Below are positions 16,314 to 25,269 of a stretch of 64,000 nt of DNA, one piece after another. Positions within the stretch are counted from its first letter, which is position 1. Each line of letters begins with the position of its first letter. Below the pieces are notes generated by a model, which saw nothing but the letters and a program-made list of their open reading frames with translations, had not been told where the DNA came from and ran no database searches. A program made the position numbers and the translations under genes. The DNA is from Haladaptatus sp. ZSTT2 (lineage in GTDB: Archaea; Halobacteriota; Halobacteria; Halobacteriales; Halococcaceae), in contig NZ_JBAMHQ010000001.1 in NCBI RefSeq assembly GCF_037081775.1, forward strand, positions 1,240,001 to 1,304,000, in the 5' to 3' direction.

Positions 16314-17714
16314 TTAGCGCCGGTCTTCGAACCGATCGATTTTCGTTTTCTGCCCGATTTTCGTGAGGGAAGCCAACTCGCCGGGCGCTTTCACCTCGAC
16401 GGCGATTGAAACGTCGAACGCTGCGTTGAGCATGGCTTCGAGTTCGGCTTCGAGTTCGGGGATGGTGGACGAATCGCCCGGTTTGTGTTCGACCAGTGCG
16501 GTGAGCGTCGTGTTTCGGTTGTCGTCTGCGTCGGCAAAGATGAAGTACTCAGCAGAGACGCGGTCGTGGTCGGTGAGCACTTGACCCACGGCTTCCGGCC
16601 AGACGTTGATGCCGCGAACCTTGACCATGTTGTCACCGCGGCCCAGAAAGTCCGTGAGGCGGTGCATCTTGCTCCCACAGGCACAGGGGGTTTCGACCAT
16701 GGCAGACAGGTCTTTGATGTTGTACCGAACCTGTGGCGCGCCGGTTTTGTACAGTTCGGTCACGACGATTTCCCCGGTCTCGCCCGGTTCGACTTCTTCG
16801 CCGGTTTCAGAATCGACGATTTGGATGTGAAACAGGTCTTCGAAGATGTGCATTCCGTCTCGCTCCGCACACGAGGCAGAAATCGTGTTGACCTCGTGGA
16901 AGGCGTAGTTGTTGTACACCGGCACGCCCCACGCCTCCTCGACGAGGTCGCGTTCGTTCTGCGGGCCATACGTGGAAATCGTCTTGAGATTGAAGTCGGT
17001 TTTCGGGTCATAGCCCTGTTGCTCTGCGACCTCTGCGAGTCTGAGCAGGTACGATGGGAAGGCGTAGATGGTGTCTACGTCCCAACGCCGCGCGTGTTCG
17101 AGCTGCTCGGTGCTCGGGGTGACGGTGCCCGTACTCGTCGTGATGTCGGTCACGCCAAGCCAGTGGTAGAAGCCGTAATCGACGATCCACGCGCCGTTGT
17201 GAGTCGAAAACGCCCAGGTGTTGAGCGCCACGTCGCCGGGGCGGATGCCGTGCATGTACATCGCCCGAGCAATCGAGAGCGCCTGAATCACGCGCTCGTC
17301 GGCAGTGAAAATCTGTGGGCGCGGCGCACCGGTCGTCCCACCGCTCATGAACATTCTGAGTGGTGCGTCGTCCGGGTTGTGCAGCGCAGCACCTTGATAG
17401 TCCCCGTACGGCGGGTGGTCGTCGATGCTCTTTCTGATATCTTCGATGGTATAGATTGGAATCTTGTTGATATCGTCAAGGCCGTTTATGTCGTCGGGCG
17501 TGATGCCCGCCGCCTCCCAGCGCCGTCGGTAAAACGGAATCTCCCACGCCTGTTCGACCTTCCATTTGAGCCGCTGTTCTTTGCGTTCGCGGATCTCCTC
17601 ACGCGACGCATAAAAGAAACCGTCGTCCGCGAGAAACTCTTCTGGGGGCGGATACTCCGTTTCGATTCGGTCGAAATCAACCGCTCGATGCAGTCTATGA
17701 GGGTAGTCAGCCAT
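16314..17714 (-). CDS. Phenylacetate-CoA ligase-like adenylate-forming enzyme
   Basis: The 466-residue protein belongs to the ANL superfamily, PaaK branch. It has the phosphate-binding loop MSGGTTGAPRP (about 123-133), an adenine-site YGPQNE, GETGEIVVTEL, and the C-terminal hinge region GRGDNMVKVRGINVWP. A Cys motif CACG precedes the hinge, as in other PaaK proteins. It should activate a carboxylic (probably aromatic) acid to its CoA thioester. No other paa genes are in the window, so phenylacetate itself is uncertain. Confidence 0.88.
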   Translation of the reverse strand: MADYPHRLHRAVDFDRIETEYPPPEEFLADDGFFYASREEIRERKEQRLKWKVEQAWEIPFYRRRWEAAGITPDDINGLDDINKIPIYTIEDIRKSIDDHPPYGDYQGAALHNPDDAPLRMFMSGGTTGAPRPQIFTADERVIQALSIARAMYMHGIRPGDVALNTWAFSTHNGAWIVDYGFYHWLGVTDITTSTGTVTPSTEQLEHARRWDVDTIYAFPSYLLRLAEVAEQQGYDPKTDFNLKTISTYGPQNERDLVEEAWGVPVYNNYAFHEVNTISASCAERDGMHIFEDLFHIQIVDSETGEEVEPGETGEIVVTELYKTGAPQVRYNIKDLSAMVETPCACGSKMHRLTDFLGRGDNMVKVRGINVWPEAVGQVLTDHDRVSAEYFIFADADDNRNTTLTALVEHKPGDSSTIPELEAELEAMLNAAFDVSIAVEVKAPGELASLTKIGQKTKIDRFEDRR

Positions 17715-17733
17715 GCTAGAACTGGCAGTGGCG

Positions 17734-17742
17734 ATTATTTAA
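17734..17742 (-). promoter_or_regulatory. TATA box of the CoA-ligase gene
   Basis: TTAAATAAT on the - strand lies 28 nt from the ATG at 17714, the leaderless spacing seen throughout the window. Confidence 0.6.
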
Positions 17743-18233
17743 CTTGTTTTGTCATTTCCACGTCAATTGCCATCACCCCACATGTTTGGATTGAAATCAG
17801 TTCGACCAGGATGCACTCGATATCGGCTCAGCAACTGAACCTGACTGGTTCTGGACGTACATGCGGTGCAAACCACTCCGTTCATCGGCTTGAGTCGCGC
17901 CCCAACCAGTTCGTCCCGCAGGTGTGTGACTCCAGGTTTCCAGCGACATGGAATGGTGGCGAAAAAGTCAATAGTACTGAATGTCATATTAGCATGAATT
18001 AAATGGTGGATTTACACTCCCGACTGCAAGAGATTCGTCGAAAACGCCCCTAACGGTGATTCTCGCGCCTTGAACAATGCGGCACAACCCGTCGAAGTCG
18101 ACGGATGAACCACACTCAAGGGAGATACAGGGTGGTACAGAATGATGTCGAGTACGATGTCAGTGACGCGCAGCAATCGGGTGGGCGGATGAGGGTTAAT
18201 GGTTAAAGTGAACGATGGTGGTCGAGACGGTCA
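17743..18233. other. Gap between the CoA ligase and a PAS kinase
   Basis: About 490 bp separate the two divergent genes. Short frames on either strand lack coding character. A TTAAAG element at 18203-18208 may serve the kinase. Nothing else was seen. Confidence 0.45.
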
Positions 18234-19349
18234 ATGGAGGGATGGCGCAAGCGCGTTCGTCCCGCCAGTATGCAGAGAGCGTGGACAGGCATGAAGTCCG
18301 AATCAATCGAACTCTACGAACAGATAATCGAAGTGATGGGCGACGGAATTTACGTCCTCGATTTGGACGGCCGATATGTGAAAGTAAACGATAGATTCGT
18401 TGAGCTTACGGGGTACGAACGGGAGGAGCTGCTCAAGAATCACCCCTCAATTCTGTTGGACGATGCGGCTGTCGAGCAGTTCATGCAGGCAATTCACCGA
18501 CTCATCACGACAGAGTCGACAGCCATTGAGACGGTCGAAGCGGCCATCACGACCGCATCCGGAGAGCGCGTTCCGTTAGAGGCCACGCTCACAGTGCTCT
18601 GGGAAGATGGGAAAGCAATGGGAACAATCGGAGTGGTTCGTGACATCACAGAGCGAAAAGCGCGTGAGTTGGAGTTGAAACGGCAGAACGAGCGCCTCGA
18701 AAAGTTTGCTGCGGTGGTCACACACGACCTCCGAAATCCACTGACGGTCGCGATGGGGCGACTTGAGATGGCAGAAAGGACGGGTGAGTCAATGCATTTC
18801 GAGGCGATTGCAAATGCCCAGGAACGGATGAAACGCATCATCGAAGATGTTCTAGCGGTGGCTCGACAAGGCAACGCTGTCGAAGAAACAGAGTCGGTTT
18901 CACTCGATACGGTTGCCCACCGCGCGTGGGACACCGTCGACACCGGCACAGCCACACTTGTCGTGGAGACCGACAGACGAGTCGACGCCGACGTGGGCCG
19001 CCTCACGCAGGTATTCGAGAACCTGTTTCGGAACAGCGTCCTGCACGGCTCAACCGGCGACCAACCGATGGACACCCGCGCCGACGAGCCTCAGGAACAT
19101 GCACTGACCGTACGCGTCGGATGGCTCGACAACGACACGGGGTTCTACATCGAGGATACGGGCCCCGGTATCCCGCCGGACAAGCGCGAGAGCGTGTTCG
19201 AGTACGGGTACACCACCGACTCCGAGGGAACCGGTTTCGGGCTCGCAATCATCAATGAAATTACATTGGCACACGGCTGGGAAATCGACATCAGGGAAGG
19301 AGCGGAGGGTGGGGCTCGGTTTGAGTTCGTGACGGAAACGACCCAATAA
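18234..19349 (+). CDS. PAS-domain histidine kinase
   Basis: The 371-residue soluble kinase has one PAS domain (about 25-145), a HisKA with phospho-acceptor in TVVTHDLRNPLTV (about 165), and a HATPase (about 250-368) with NLFRNSVLHG, DTGPGIP and GTGFGLAI boxes. The start is uncertain: ATG 18234 fits the TTAAAG at 18203, but ATG 18291 (MKSESIELYEQ) would give a more usual N-terminus. No response regulator is adjacent. Confidence 0.87.
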   Translation: MEGWRKRVRPASMQRAWTGMKSESIELYEQIIEVMGDGIYVLDLDGRYVKVNDRFVELTGYEREELLKNHPSILLDDAAVEQFMQAIHRLITTESTAIETVEAAITTASGERVPLEATLTVLWEDGKAMGTIGVVRDITERKARELELKRQNERLEKFAAVVTHDLRNPLTVAMGRLEMAERTGESMHFEAIANAQERMKRIIEDVLAVARQGNAVEETESVSLDTVAHRAWDTVDTGTATLVVETDRRVDADVGRLTQVFENLFRNSVLHGSTGDQPMDTRADEPQEHALTVRVGWLDNDTGFYIEDTGPGIPPDKRESVFEYGYTTDSEGTGFGLAIINEITLAHGWEIDIREGAEGGARFEFVTETTQ

Positions 19350-19437
19350 GCGCAGAGCTCGAATGACAGGAAGAACAGGAGCCGTCTCACCCACAGCCAC
19401 AACAAGAACAAAGATACTCGCTCACAATGGGTGACAT

Positions 19438-19887
19438 ATGGTACTCCTCGTTCCTTTCGACGGCTCTGCGCTGTCCGAAACCGCTCTCGAACGTGCCGCG
19501 TTGTTCGGCGAGGCGTTTTCGAAAGACGTCGTCGCACTCGTCGTCATCCCCGACGACGAAACGTACGCACAAGAGCGCGGTTGGGCGGATGGTGGAAGTT
19601 TCGATGCGGAGGGCTTCACTGAAAACCTGCGCGAACGCGTCGAGAACATTGCCCCTGAAGCGACCTTCCGCGTCGAACACGCCCGCGACCCCGAAGACGA
19701 ACCGTACTCGTCGGTGACGATGAACATCGTGCGCACCGTCCGAAAGGTCGCAGCCGAGGTCGATGCAGACATCGTCTTTATCGGCAGCGAGAATGCCGGG
19801 CGCGTCTCCCAGCCGCTCACGAGCGTCGGCGCACCGGTTTCTGCCGACCCGCAGTACGATGTGCACATCGTCCGTCACGCGAAGTGA
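19438..19887 (+). CDS. Universal stress protein family (divergent)
   Basis: The 149-residue protein begins MVLLVPFDGSALSETALERA, the typical Usp strand-helix start. It has ALVVIPDDE and a late VDADIVFIGSENAGR, with no clear nucleotide-binding glycine loop after it. It is a monocistronic second Usp in the window. The function is unknown beyond stress association of the family. Confidence 0.8.
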   Translation: MVLLVPFDGSALSETALERAALFGEAFSKDVVALVVIPDDETYAQERGWADGGSFDAEGFTENLRERVENIAPEATFRVEHARDPEDEPYSSVTMNIVRTVRKVAAEVDADIVFIGSENAGRVSQPLTSVGAPVSADPQYDVHIVRHAK

Positions 19888-19940
19888 CGCGACAGCGGAC
19901 AAACAAAGTGCGTAAGCCCCCCGGTTGAGAACTCCTTCGC

Positions 19941-20498
19941 ATGTGGCCATGGGGACATCTCGCGGTCGGGTATCTGCTGTACTCGTTGTATTATCGCGCG
20001 AAAGGCACGGACATCCCCAGTGCGGGCGTGTTCCTCGTCGCCCTCGGCACGCAGTTTCCAGACCTCATCGACAAGCCACTCGGCTGGACATTCGGCCTCC
20101 TCCCGAGCGGGCGGTCGCTCGCCCATTCGCTCTTCACGACGCTCGTCGTCATCGCCATCGCCGTTGCCATTGGGAAACGCCTCTCGCGGGTGCGGTTGGG
20201 GTGGGCGTTCGCGCTTGGCTACCTCTCACACCTCGTGGCCGACGGCCTCTATCCCGTGCTCGAAAGGGAGTTTATCTTCCTCTCGTATCTCGGCTGGCCG
20301 CTGCTTCCGGTTGCGCCCTACGAACACGAACCGGCGAGCATCCTCGCTCACTTCCTGTCGATGCAGTGGTCTGCGTACTTCGCCCTCGAACTGGTCCTCA
20401 CGGCACTGGCGCTCGTCGTGTGGGTGGCAGACGGCCGACCCGGCCTCAACGTACTCAGACAGCAGGTCAGTGGACGCAGACAGGCGAGCGACGAGTAG
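19941..20498 (+). CDS. Membrane-bound metal-dependent hydrolase (YdjM/DUF457 family)
   Basis: The 185-residue membrane protein starts MWPWGHLAVGYLLYSL. Family residues are in DIPSAGVFLVALGTQFPDLIDKP, then SLAHSLF (His) and SHLVADGLYP (His, Asp). The His/Asp pattern in membrane segments defines the YdjM-like family, named as hydrolases on weak evidence. It is convergent with the ZIP transporter: its stop codon at 20496-20498 abuts that gene's stop. Confidence 0.8.
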   Translation: MWPWGHLAVGYLLYSLYYRAKGTDIPSAGVFLVALGTQFPDLIDKPLGWTFGLLPSGRSLAHSLFTTLVVIAIAVAIGKRLSRVRLGWAFALGYLSHLVADGLYPVLEREFIFLSYLGWPLLPVAPYEHEPASILAHFLSMQWSAYFALELVLTALALVVWVADGRPGLNVLRQQVSGRRQASDE

Positions 20499-21329
20499 CT
20501 ACCCGAGTGAGATGTCGAGATACAGCATCACGACGGCCCCGAAAATCACGCCGAGGGTGGCGACGCGCTCGTTGCCGCTCGTGTGCGTCTCGGGGATGAT
20601 TTCGTCACTGATGACGAACAACATTGCACCCGCGGCGAAGCCCATCGCGTAGGGGAGGAGGGCAGAAACAGTCTGGACGGCGTACGCGCCGAACACGGCG
20701 AGGGGGATTTCGACGACGCCCGAGCGAATCCCGGCGAACGCGGCGTAAAAGCGCCGGTCTAATCCGGCGTTGATGGCGGCAACCGACACCGCAAGCCCCT
20801 CTGGAATGTTCTGAATGCCGATGGCGAGCATGAGCGGGATGGCCGTGTCGATGTTCCCACTGCCGAAGCCGACGCCGACAGCGAGCCCCTCTGGCATGTT
20901 GTGAAGCGTGATGGCAAGGATGAACAGGATGACGCCGGACAGTCGCTCGTCCGTCACGGGCAGGTTCGTCGAAGGGTGGGCGGCGTCCGGGCGCGAGCGA
21001 CCCGAAAGCAAATAGTGAGCGTGCGGGACGAGCATGTCAGAGCGGTCTAAAAACAACGCGCCGAGGACGACGCCCACGAGGACGGGGACGGGATTGCCGT
21101 TCGAATACTGCTCGATGCCGGGGATGATGAGGCTCGTGAAACTCGCCGCGAGCATGACGCCTGCAGCGAAGCCCAGTGCGGCGTCGAGCGCTTTCTCAGA
21201 AGGGTTGCGCCAGACGAGCACCAGCGACGCACCGAGCAGGTTGAACGAGGCGATTATCATCCCGCCAATCAGCCCGTGGATGACGGGATTAGACCCAAAC
21301 AAACGGATGAATTCGTCAGCGAGCACCAT
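20499..21329 (-). CDS. ZIP-family metal transporter
   Basis: The 276-residue protein has about eight transmembrane helices. The ZIP signatures on helices 4 and 5 are clear: HNMPEGLAVGVG and QNIPEGLAVSV, plus DEIIPE near the C-terminus. A short His-containing loop (VPHAHYLLSG) precedes helix 4. ZIPs import Zn2+, Fe2+ or similar cations into the cytoplasm. The metal cannot be told from the sequence. Confidence 0.92.
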   Translation of the reverse strand: MVLADEFIRLFGSNPVIHGLIGGMIIASFNLLGASLVLVWRNPSEKALDAALGFAAGVMLAASFTSLIIPGIEQYSNGNPVPVLVGVVLGALFLDRSDMLVPHAHYLLSGRSRPDAAHPSTNLPVTDERLSGVILFILAITLHNMPEGLAVGVGFGSGNIDTAIPLMLAIGIQNIPEGLAVSVAAINAGLDRRFYAAFAGIRSGVVEIPLAVFGAYAVQTVSALLPYAMGFAAGAMLFVISDEIIPETHTSGNERVATLGVIFGAVVMLYLDISLG

Positions 21330-21415
21330 GGCTACTCTTGGTCATACGAGAGGATTGCGAACCAGCGATTAAATCGTTGTGACATTGGCATATCCGGCGG
21401 CTGTATCGAGGAAGG

Positions 21416-21649
21416 TCAGCGCGGGTCTCCACGAGAGGTCATCGATTCAGCCGTGTCGCGGCGTGCGACGCTGGTCGGTTCAATCGCCCGAAGGAAGCGA
21501 ACGACCAACACCAGTCCGAGAAGGCCCAACACCGCGAAGATGACAACCTGCGGGAGGACAACTGGCTGTCCATCACGCACCATGAACGCAATCATCGCAA
21601 GGACGGCCAAACCGAGCGTCGTGCCTTTCACGAGGAGGATGCCGGTCAT
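21416..21649 (-). CDS. Small two-helix membrane protein
   Basis: The 77-residue protein begins MTGILLVKGTTLGLAVLA and has two hydrophobic helices (about 8-25 and 35-52) and a polar tail. The frame extends upstream to 21724, but that part only reads through the hairpin at 21653-21672, so the ATG at 21649 is chosen. No family was recognised. Confidence 0.6.
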   Translation of the reverse strand: MTGILLVKGTTLGLAVLAMIAFMVRDGQPVVLPQVVIFAVLGLLGLVLVVRFLRAIEPTSVARRDTAESMTSRGDPR

Positions 21650-21652
21650 CGA

Positions 21653-21672
21653 CCCACGACTAAAGTCGTGGG
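21653..21672 (-). repeat. Orphan IS200/IS605-type end hairpin
   Basis: CCCACGACT and AGTCGTGGG pair perfectly. On the - strand it reads GGAAGCCC-stem-TTTA-stem-GGGTCGATGAC, close to the tnpB right end at 1624-1660. There is no transposase gene beside it, so it is a relic or a miniature element end. It abuts the start codon of the gene at 21649. Confidence 0.5.
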
Positions 21673-21794
21673 CTTCCTCCATGCATCTCTGGATGTGAGA
21701 CTGCGAAGCCACCACCGCCGTCAACGGTTATGGCAGTGGTCTGAGTATGGAGCCTGTACAGAGTCACACCGTACAGTCATCTACGCACCTCCCA

Positions 21795-22508
21795 ATGTCA
21801 CGTTTTCACAACCTCCTGTCATTCCCCGTCTCGATGGGGTGGCGACACGTCCTATTCGCAAACTGGTCGGTTGCCCCCGAAGTCGTCGCAGCACACCTCC
21901 CCGACTCGCTTTCGGTGGACACGTTCGACGGACAGGCGTGGCTCTCTGCGGTTCCGTTTACGAACGTCGCGGTGCGCCCGGCCGGTGGGCCAAAACGAAT
22001 GGGCTTTCGACTCCCAGAACTCAACTTGCGCACCTACGTCACCCACGACGGCGAGCCGGGCGTCTATTTCTTCAGCCTCGACGCGCAGGGCGTCTTCGGT
22101 GTGGTCGGAGCGCGCCTCTTTCACCACCTGCCCTACTACTACGCCCGGATTTCCCTCACTTCCGAAGCCGACCGCATCAAGTTCTCGAGTCGGCGCGTCC
22201 ACCCGGGCGCGCGGCCGGTTCGCTTTCACGCGACCTATGGCCCGACCGGCGAGCAGTTCCGCGCTGACCCGGATTCGCTCGAAGCCTTCCTCACAGAACG
22301 CTATCGATACTACACGGAAGCCCTGAGCGGGGAACTTCGCTACGCGGCGGTGAGCCACGAACCGTGGTCACTCACCGAAGCGAGCGTCGAGTGGGGTGAA
22401 AACGGGTTGTTTCGGGCGAACGGGTTTGCCGACCCGGCGAGCGACCCGGTGTATCTCTACAGTCCTGGCGTGGACACTGTCGCCTCGGGAAGCGAGCGAC
22501 TGGAGTGA
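21795..22508 (+). CDS. DUF2071 (YqjF-like) protein
   Basis: The 237-residue protein starts MSRFHNLLSFPVSMGWRHVL and has the family segments HLPDSLSVDTFDGQAWLSAVPF and LRTYVTHDGEPGVYFFSLDA. DUF2071/YqjF resembles the acetoacetate decarboxylase fold, but its reaction is unknown. An in-frame ATG at 21747 would add 16 residues that overlap the relic region, so 21795 is preferred. Confidence 0.8.
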   Translation: MSRFHNLLSFPVSMGWRHVLFANWSVAPEVVAAHLPDSLSVDTFDGQAWLSAVPFTNVAVRPAGGPKRMGFRLPELNLRTYVTHDGEPGVYFFSLDAQGVFGVVGARLFHHLPYYYARISLTSEADRIKFSSRRVHPGARPVRFHATYGPTGEQFRADPDSLEAFLTERYRYYTEALSGELRYAAVSHEPWSLTEASVEWGENGLFRANGFADPASDPVYLYSPGVDTVASGSERLE

Positions 22509-22601
22509 TTGGAACCGCGACGGGGTGCCAAACAGTGACGCGATTCCCACTGCCTGAGACTCGATAGAGCCGCTATACTCTGTCAACTCGAATTATCAGA
22601 C

Positions 22602-23006
22602 ATGAACCAGCAATCGACACAACATCTGGCTGGTGCGGGCATCGGCCTCGGTGCGGGGTTCGGGGGGTTCGTCGGCACGCTCGTTGCGCTCCTCACAGAC
22701 GTGGAGGTCTCCATCGGCCTCACCTACGGGGCGGGTACCGGGGTGCTCATCGGGTTGCTCACCGGTTCGTTCATCGTCCGAGACCGCCTCCGAGGCGAGC
22801 AGACCAACGGCGTCGTGAGTGGTGTGCAAGTCGGCATTCCCGTGGGTGCCAGCGTCGGCCTCCTCACCGCGTGGAGTCTCGACGCAAACCTCGCAGCCGG
22901 GCTCGTCTTCGGGGTGGTGGCGGGATTTGTCATCGGCTTCGTCCTCGGACCCATCCTCGCACGGTTGCCAGCGCGCGAAGACGTAGAACAACCCACCACC
23001 CAGTGA
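22602..23006 (+). CDS. Glycine-rich four-helix membrane protein
   Basis: The 134-residue protein has four transmembrane helices rich in Gly, Ala and Val, with GxxxG-type packing (GAGIGLGAGFGG), a basic loop RDRLRGE in the middle, and a polar C-terminus. The two halves look like an internal duplication of a two-helix unit. No function is known. Confidence 0.7.
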   Translation: MNQQSTQHLAGAGIGLGAGFGGFVGTLVALLTDVEVSIGLTYGAGTGVLIGLLTGSFIVRDRLRGEQTNGVVSGVQVGIPVGASVGLLTAWSLDANLAAGLVFGVVAGFVIGFVLGPILARLPAREDVEQPTTQ

Positions 23007-23093
23007 GGTTGAATGAGTCGCTCCGCGAGGGCACCGAGTAACTCACGTTATCTAGGCAAACTACAATCTACGAGAAGCGTGTAACGTGTCCCA

Positions 23094-24281
23094 ATGACGA
23101 CAGCAACAACTTCGCGGTGGGCGCGCCGGTACGTCGTCTTGAGCGCCATATTCCTCGTCGGGTGGCAGGTCAGCGTGCTTTGGGGAGTCCCCCGACACAC
23201 AGAGGTGCTCCTTGGTGTCTTCGGATTCGCCCTCCACATGCTGTTCGGAAAGGCGTACTCGCTGGTTCCGTCGTACTTCAACCGCCAGTTAGCAGTTCGG
23301 TGGGCCCCGGGTAGCCAGTTTTCGCTCACCGTCACCGGAACCGGCAGTCTCATACTCGCGTCACTCGGTGTCGGTCCCAAGTGGCTCGCGGCCCTCGGCG
23401 CGTTCCTCTGGCTGGGTGGCGTCGCACTCTTTTTGAGCGCGCTTCTCTGGACGGTTCGAGGTAATCTAACAGGGCGTGAAACCGCGACCGGGACGACGAA
23501 TACCAGCCGTCGCCCTATCGACCGAATGGCCAACGGATTCGTGCCGGTCGCACTCGGGTATCTGGCCATCGGGTCGTACGAAACAGCGGCCCGATACTCC
23601 GTCCTCCCGACACTTCTTGATGGGTACTTCCCCCGCGTGACGCACCTGCTCGCCGCCGGAACGGCAGCCCTCCTCCTTTTCGCGCTGGGGTTTCGACTCT
23701 TGCCTCGGTTTTTCGTCGCGTCGCCCCCTCGGTGGCTCGTCGCCGTTGTCCTCCCTGCCGGTGCGCTCGGCCCGGCGCTACTCGCAACCCAGTTGGGTGG
23801 CGGGCGCTGGTTTCGGCTGGGGGCGGTCATAGAGAGCGTCGCCGTGATTGGCTTTGCACTCGCGGTTTGGACGCTTTTCGCGCGGTCTGACCGACGGCGC
23901 GTGGGCTTCTACGGCGTCCTCGCGGGTACCGCAGCCGGCGTCCTTGGCGTGCTGCTCGGGCTCTCGTTCGCCTTCGGACACCTAACCGCCGAACTCGTCA
24001 CCGTACACCTTCGGGTGAACGTGCTCGGCTTTCTCGGCCTCTCGATTATCGGCGTCGCCTACCAGTTTTACCCGCCCGCCGTCGGACAGCTTCCTGGCGT
24101 CTCGAATCGGTCGGCGCTGTTCGCGATCGGTGCAATCGCAGGGGGGTTGGTCAGCCAACTCATCGGCGTCGCCGGGCACGTCCTCGCCGTGACAGTCGTG
24201 GGTGAGGGATTGACCGCGCTCGGCGCGTTGGTGTACGCGTACGTGCTTGGGGCGGTGTTCCACGCCCGCCCGAGCAAATGA
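23094..24281 (+). CDS. Polytopic membrane protein, haem-copper-oxidase-I/NnrS-like pattern
   Basis: The 395-residue protein has about eleven or twelve hydrophobic helices. Histidines lie within or at the edge of helices: HTEVLLGVFGFALHMLFGKAY, RVTHLLAAGTAALL, and TVHLRVNVLGFLGLSIIGVA. Such spacing recalls haem-binding helices of oxidase subunit I relatives and NnrS-type proteins, often annotated simply as hypothetical in haloarchaea. No copper-site HHxxW-type motif is apparent, so a respiratory role is not claimed. Confidence 0.6.
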   Translation: MTTATTSRWARRYVVLSAIFLVGWQVSVLWGVPRHTEVLLGVFGFALHMLFGKAYSLVPSYFNRQLAVRWAPGSQFSLTVTGTGSLILASLGVGPKWLAALGAFLWLGGVALFLSALLWTVRGNLTGRETATGTTNTSRRPIDRMANGFVPVALGYLAIGSYETAARYSVLPTLLDGYFPRVTHLLAAGTAALLLFALGFRLLPRFFVASPPRWLVAVVLPAGALGPALLATQLGGGRWFRLGAVIESVAVIGFALAVWTLFARSDRRRVGFYGVLAGTAAGVLGVLLGLSFAFGHLTAELVTVHLRVNVLGFLGLSIIGVAYQFYPPAVGQLPGVSNRSALFAIGAIAGGLVSQLIGVAGHVLAVTVVGEGLTALGALVYAYVLGAVFHARPSK

Positions 24282-24303
24282 AAACCGGGTGAAAGCAGGG
24301 ACG

Positions 24304-25269
24304 TTAAGCTGTGAGCAGGTCGTGCACGCTCTCTTCGATGGAGTGTCTGACCTCCCAGCCAAGGCGCTCGTGGGCCCCAGAGGTATCGACCGTGAACGAA
24401 TCGACGAGTGTCTCAGTTCGCGGATTGTCGAGCAGCTTGATGTCGAGGTCGGTGCCGAGCAGGGAGGCGGCGTGGTGTTGAACCAACTCTGCGACGTCCA
24501 TCACGCTCGGGTCTTCGTCGCTCGCAATCTCGTACTTCTCGACGCCGGTTTCGCCCGCGTCGAGCCGGTCGACGAGGCGCTCTGCGCTGCGGACGTAGGC
24601 GTTGGCAACGTCTTTGACGTGGACGTAGTTTCGCGCTTGCGTGCCGGGTTTGTACACCGTCAAGTCCTCACCTGCGAGCGCGCGGTTGACGAAGAAGTTG
24701 ATGACCGTATTCTTCGAGATGGTCTGCCCTTCGAGTTCGTGTTTGCCGTACACGTTCGAAATCATGAACAGGTGAGCCGGAAACGCACCCTCAGCCATCG
24801 TCTCGATTGCGCGCTCGCCAAGCAGTTTCGTCCGCCCGTACCAGTTGAGCGGGGCACGCGGCTGGTCTACGGTGATAGGGAACGTTTGGGGGTCGCCGAG
24901 GACGGCCATGCTGAACGGGAAGACGAGTGCCGCGCCGGTCTTCTTACAGAACCACGCGACGTTGTTCGTCCCTTGGACGTTCACCTCGTAGGCGAGGTCT
25001 GCGTTCTGGTCGCAGTCTTTGACGCCGCTCACGGCGGCGAGGTGGATGACCACGTCAGCGCCTTCGAGGGTTTCCTCTAAGCGGTCGCGCTGGCGGATGT
25101 CGAGGTGGGAGATGTCCACGTCGCCCACCGAGCGCACCTGCCCGAGATAGAAGTTGTCGAAGGCGACGAGTTCCCAGTCGGGGTGTTCCTCCTGTAGTTT
25201 CGAAATGACGCGACTGCCGATGTAGCCCGCGGCCCCCGTGATGGCGACGCGCGGCGTGTCCGTGCTCAT
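24304..25269 (-). CDS. NAD-dependent epimerase/dehydratase (extended SDR)
   Basis: The 321-residue protein begins MSTDTPRVAITGAAGYIGSR, giving the Rossmann GxxGxxG. It has VIHLAAVSG and an active-site Tyr-x3-Lys in LNWYGRTKLLGE. It is the last gene of a three-SDR operon: its ATG overlaps the upstream gene's TGA (ATGA). It likely modifies a nucleotide sugar; substrate unknown. A longer frame upstream (to 25320) has no support. Confidence 0.88.
   Translation of the reverse strand: MSTDTPRVAITGAAGYIGSRVISKLQEEHPDWELVAFDNFYLGQVRSVGDVDISHLDIRQRDRLEETLEGADVVIHLAAVSGVKDCDQNADLAYEVNVQGTNNVAWFCKKTGAALVFPFSMAVLGDPQTFPITVDQPRAPLNWYGRTKLLGERAIETMAEGAFPAHLFMISNVYGKHELEGQTISKNTVINFFVNRALAGEDLTVYKPGTQARNYVHVKDVANAYVRSAERLVDRLDAGETGVEKYEIASDEDPSVMDVAELVQHHAASLLGTDLDIKLLDNPRTETLVDSFTVDTSGAHERLGWEVRHSIEESVHDLLTA

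Noticed and set aside
16485-18002. 505-codon open frame on the + strand
   Set aside because: It is antisense to the CoA-ligase gene, with Arg/Val-rich composition typical of the opposite strand of a GC-rich haloarchaeal gene.
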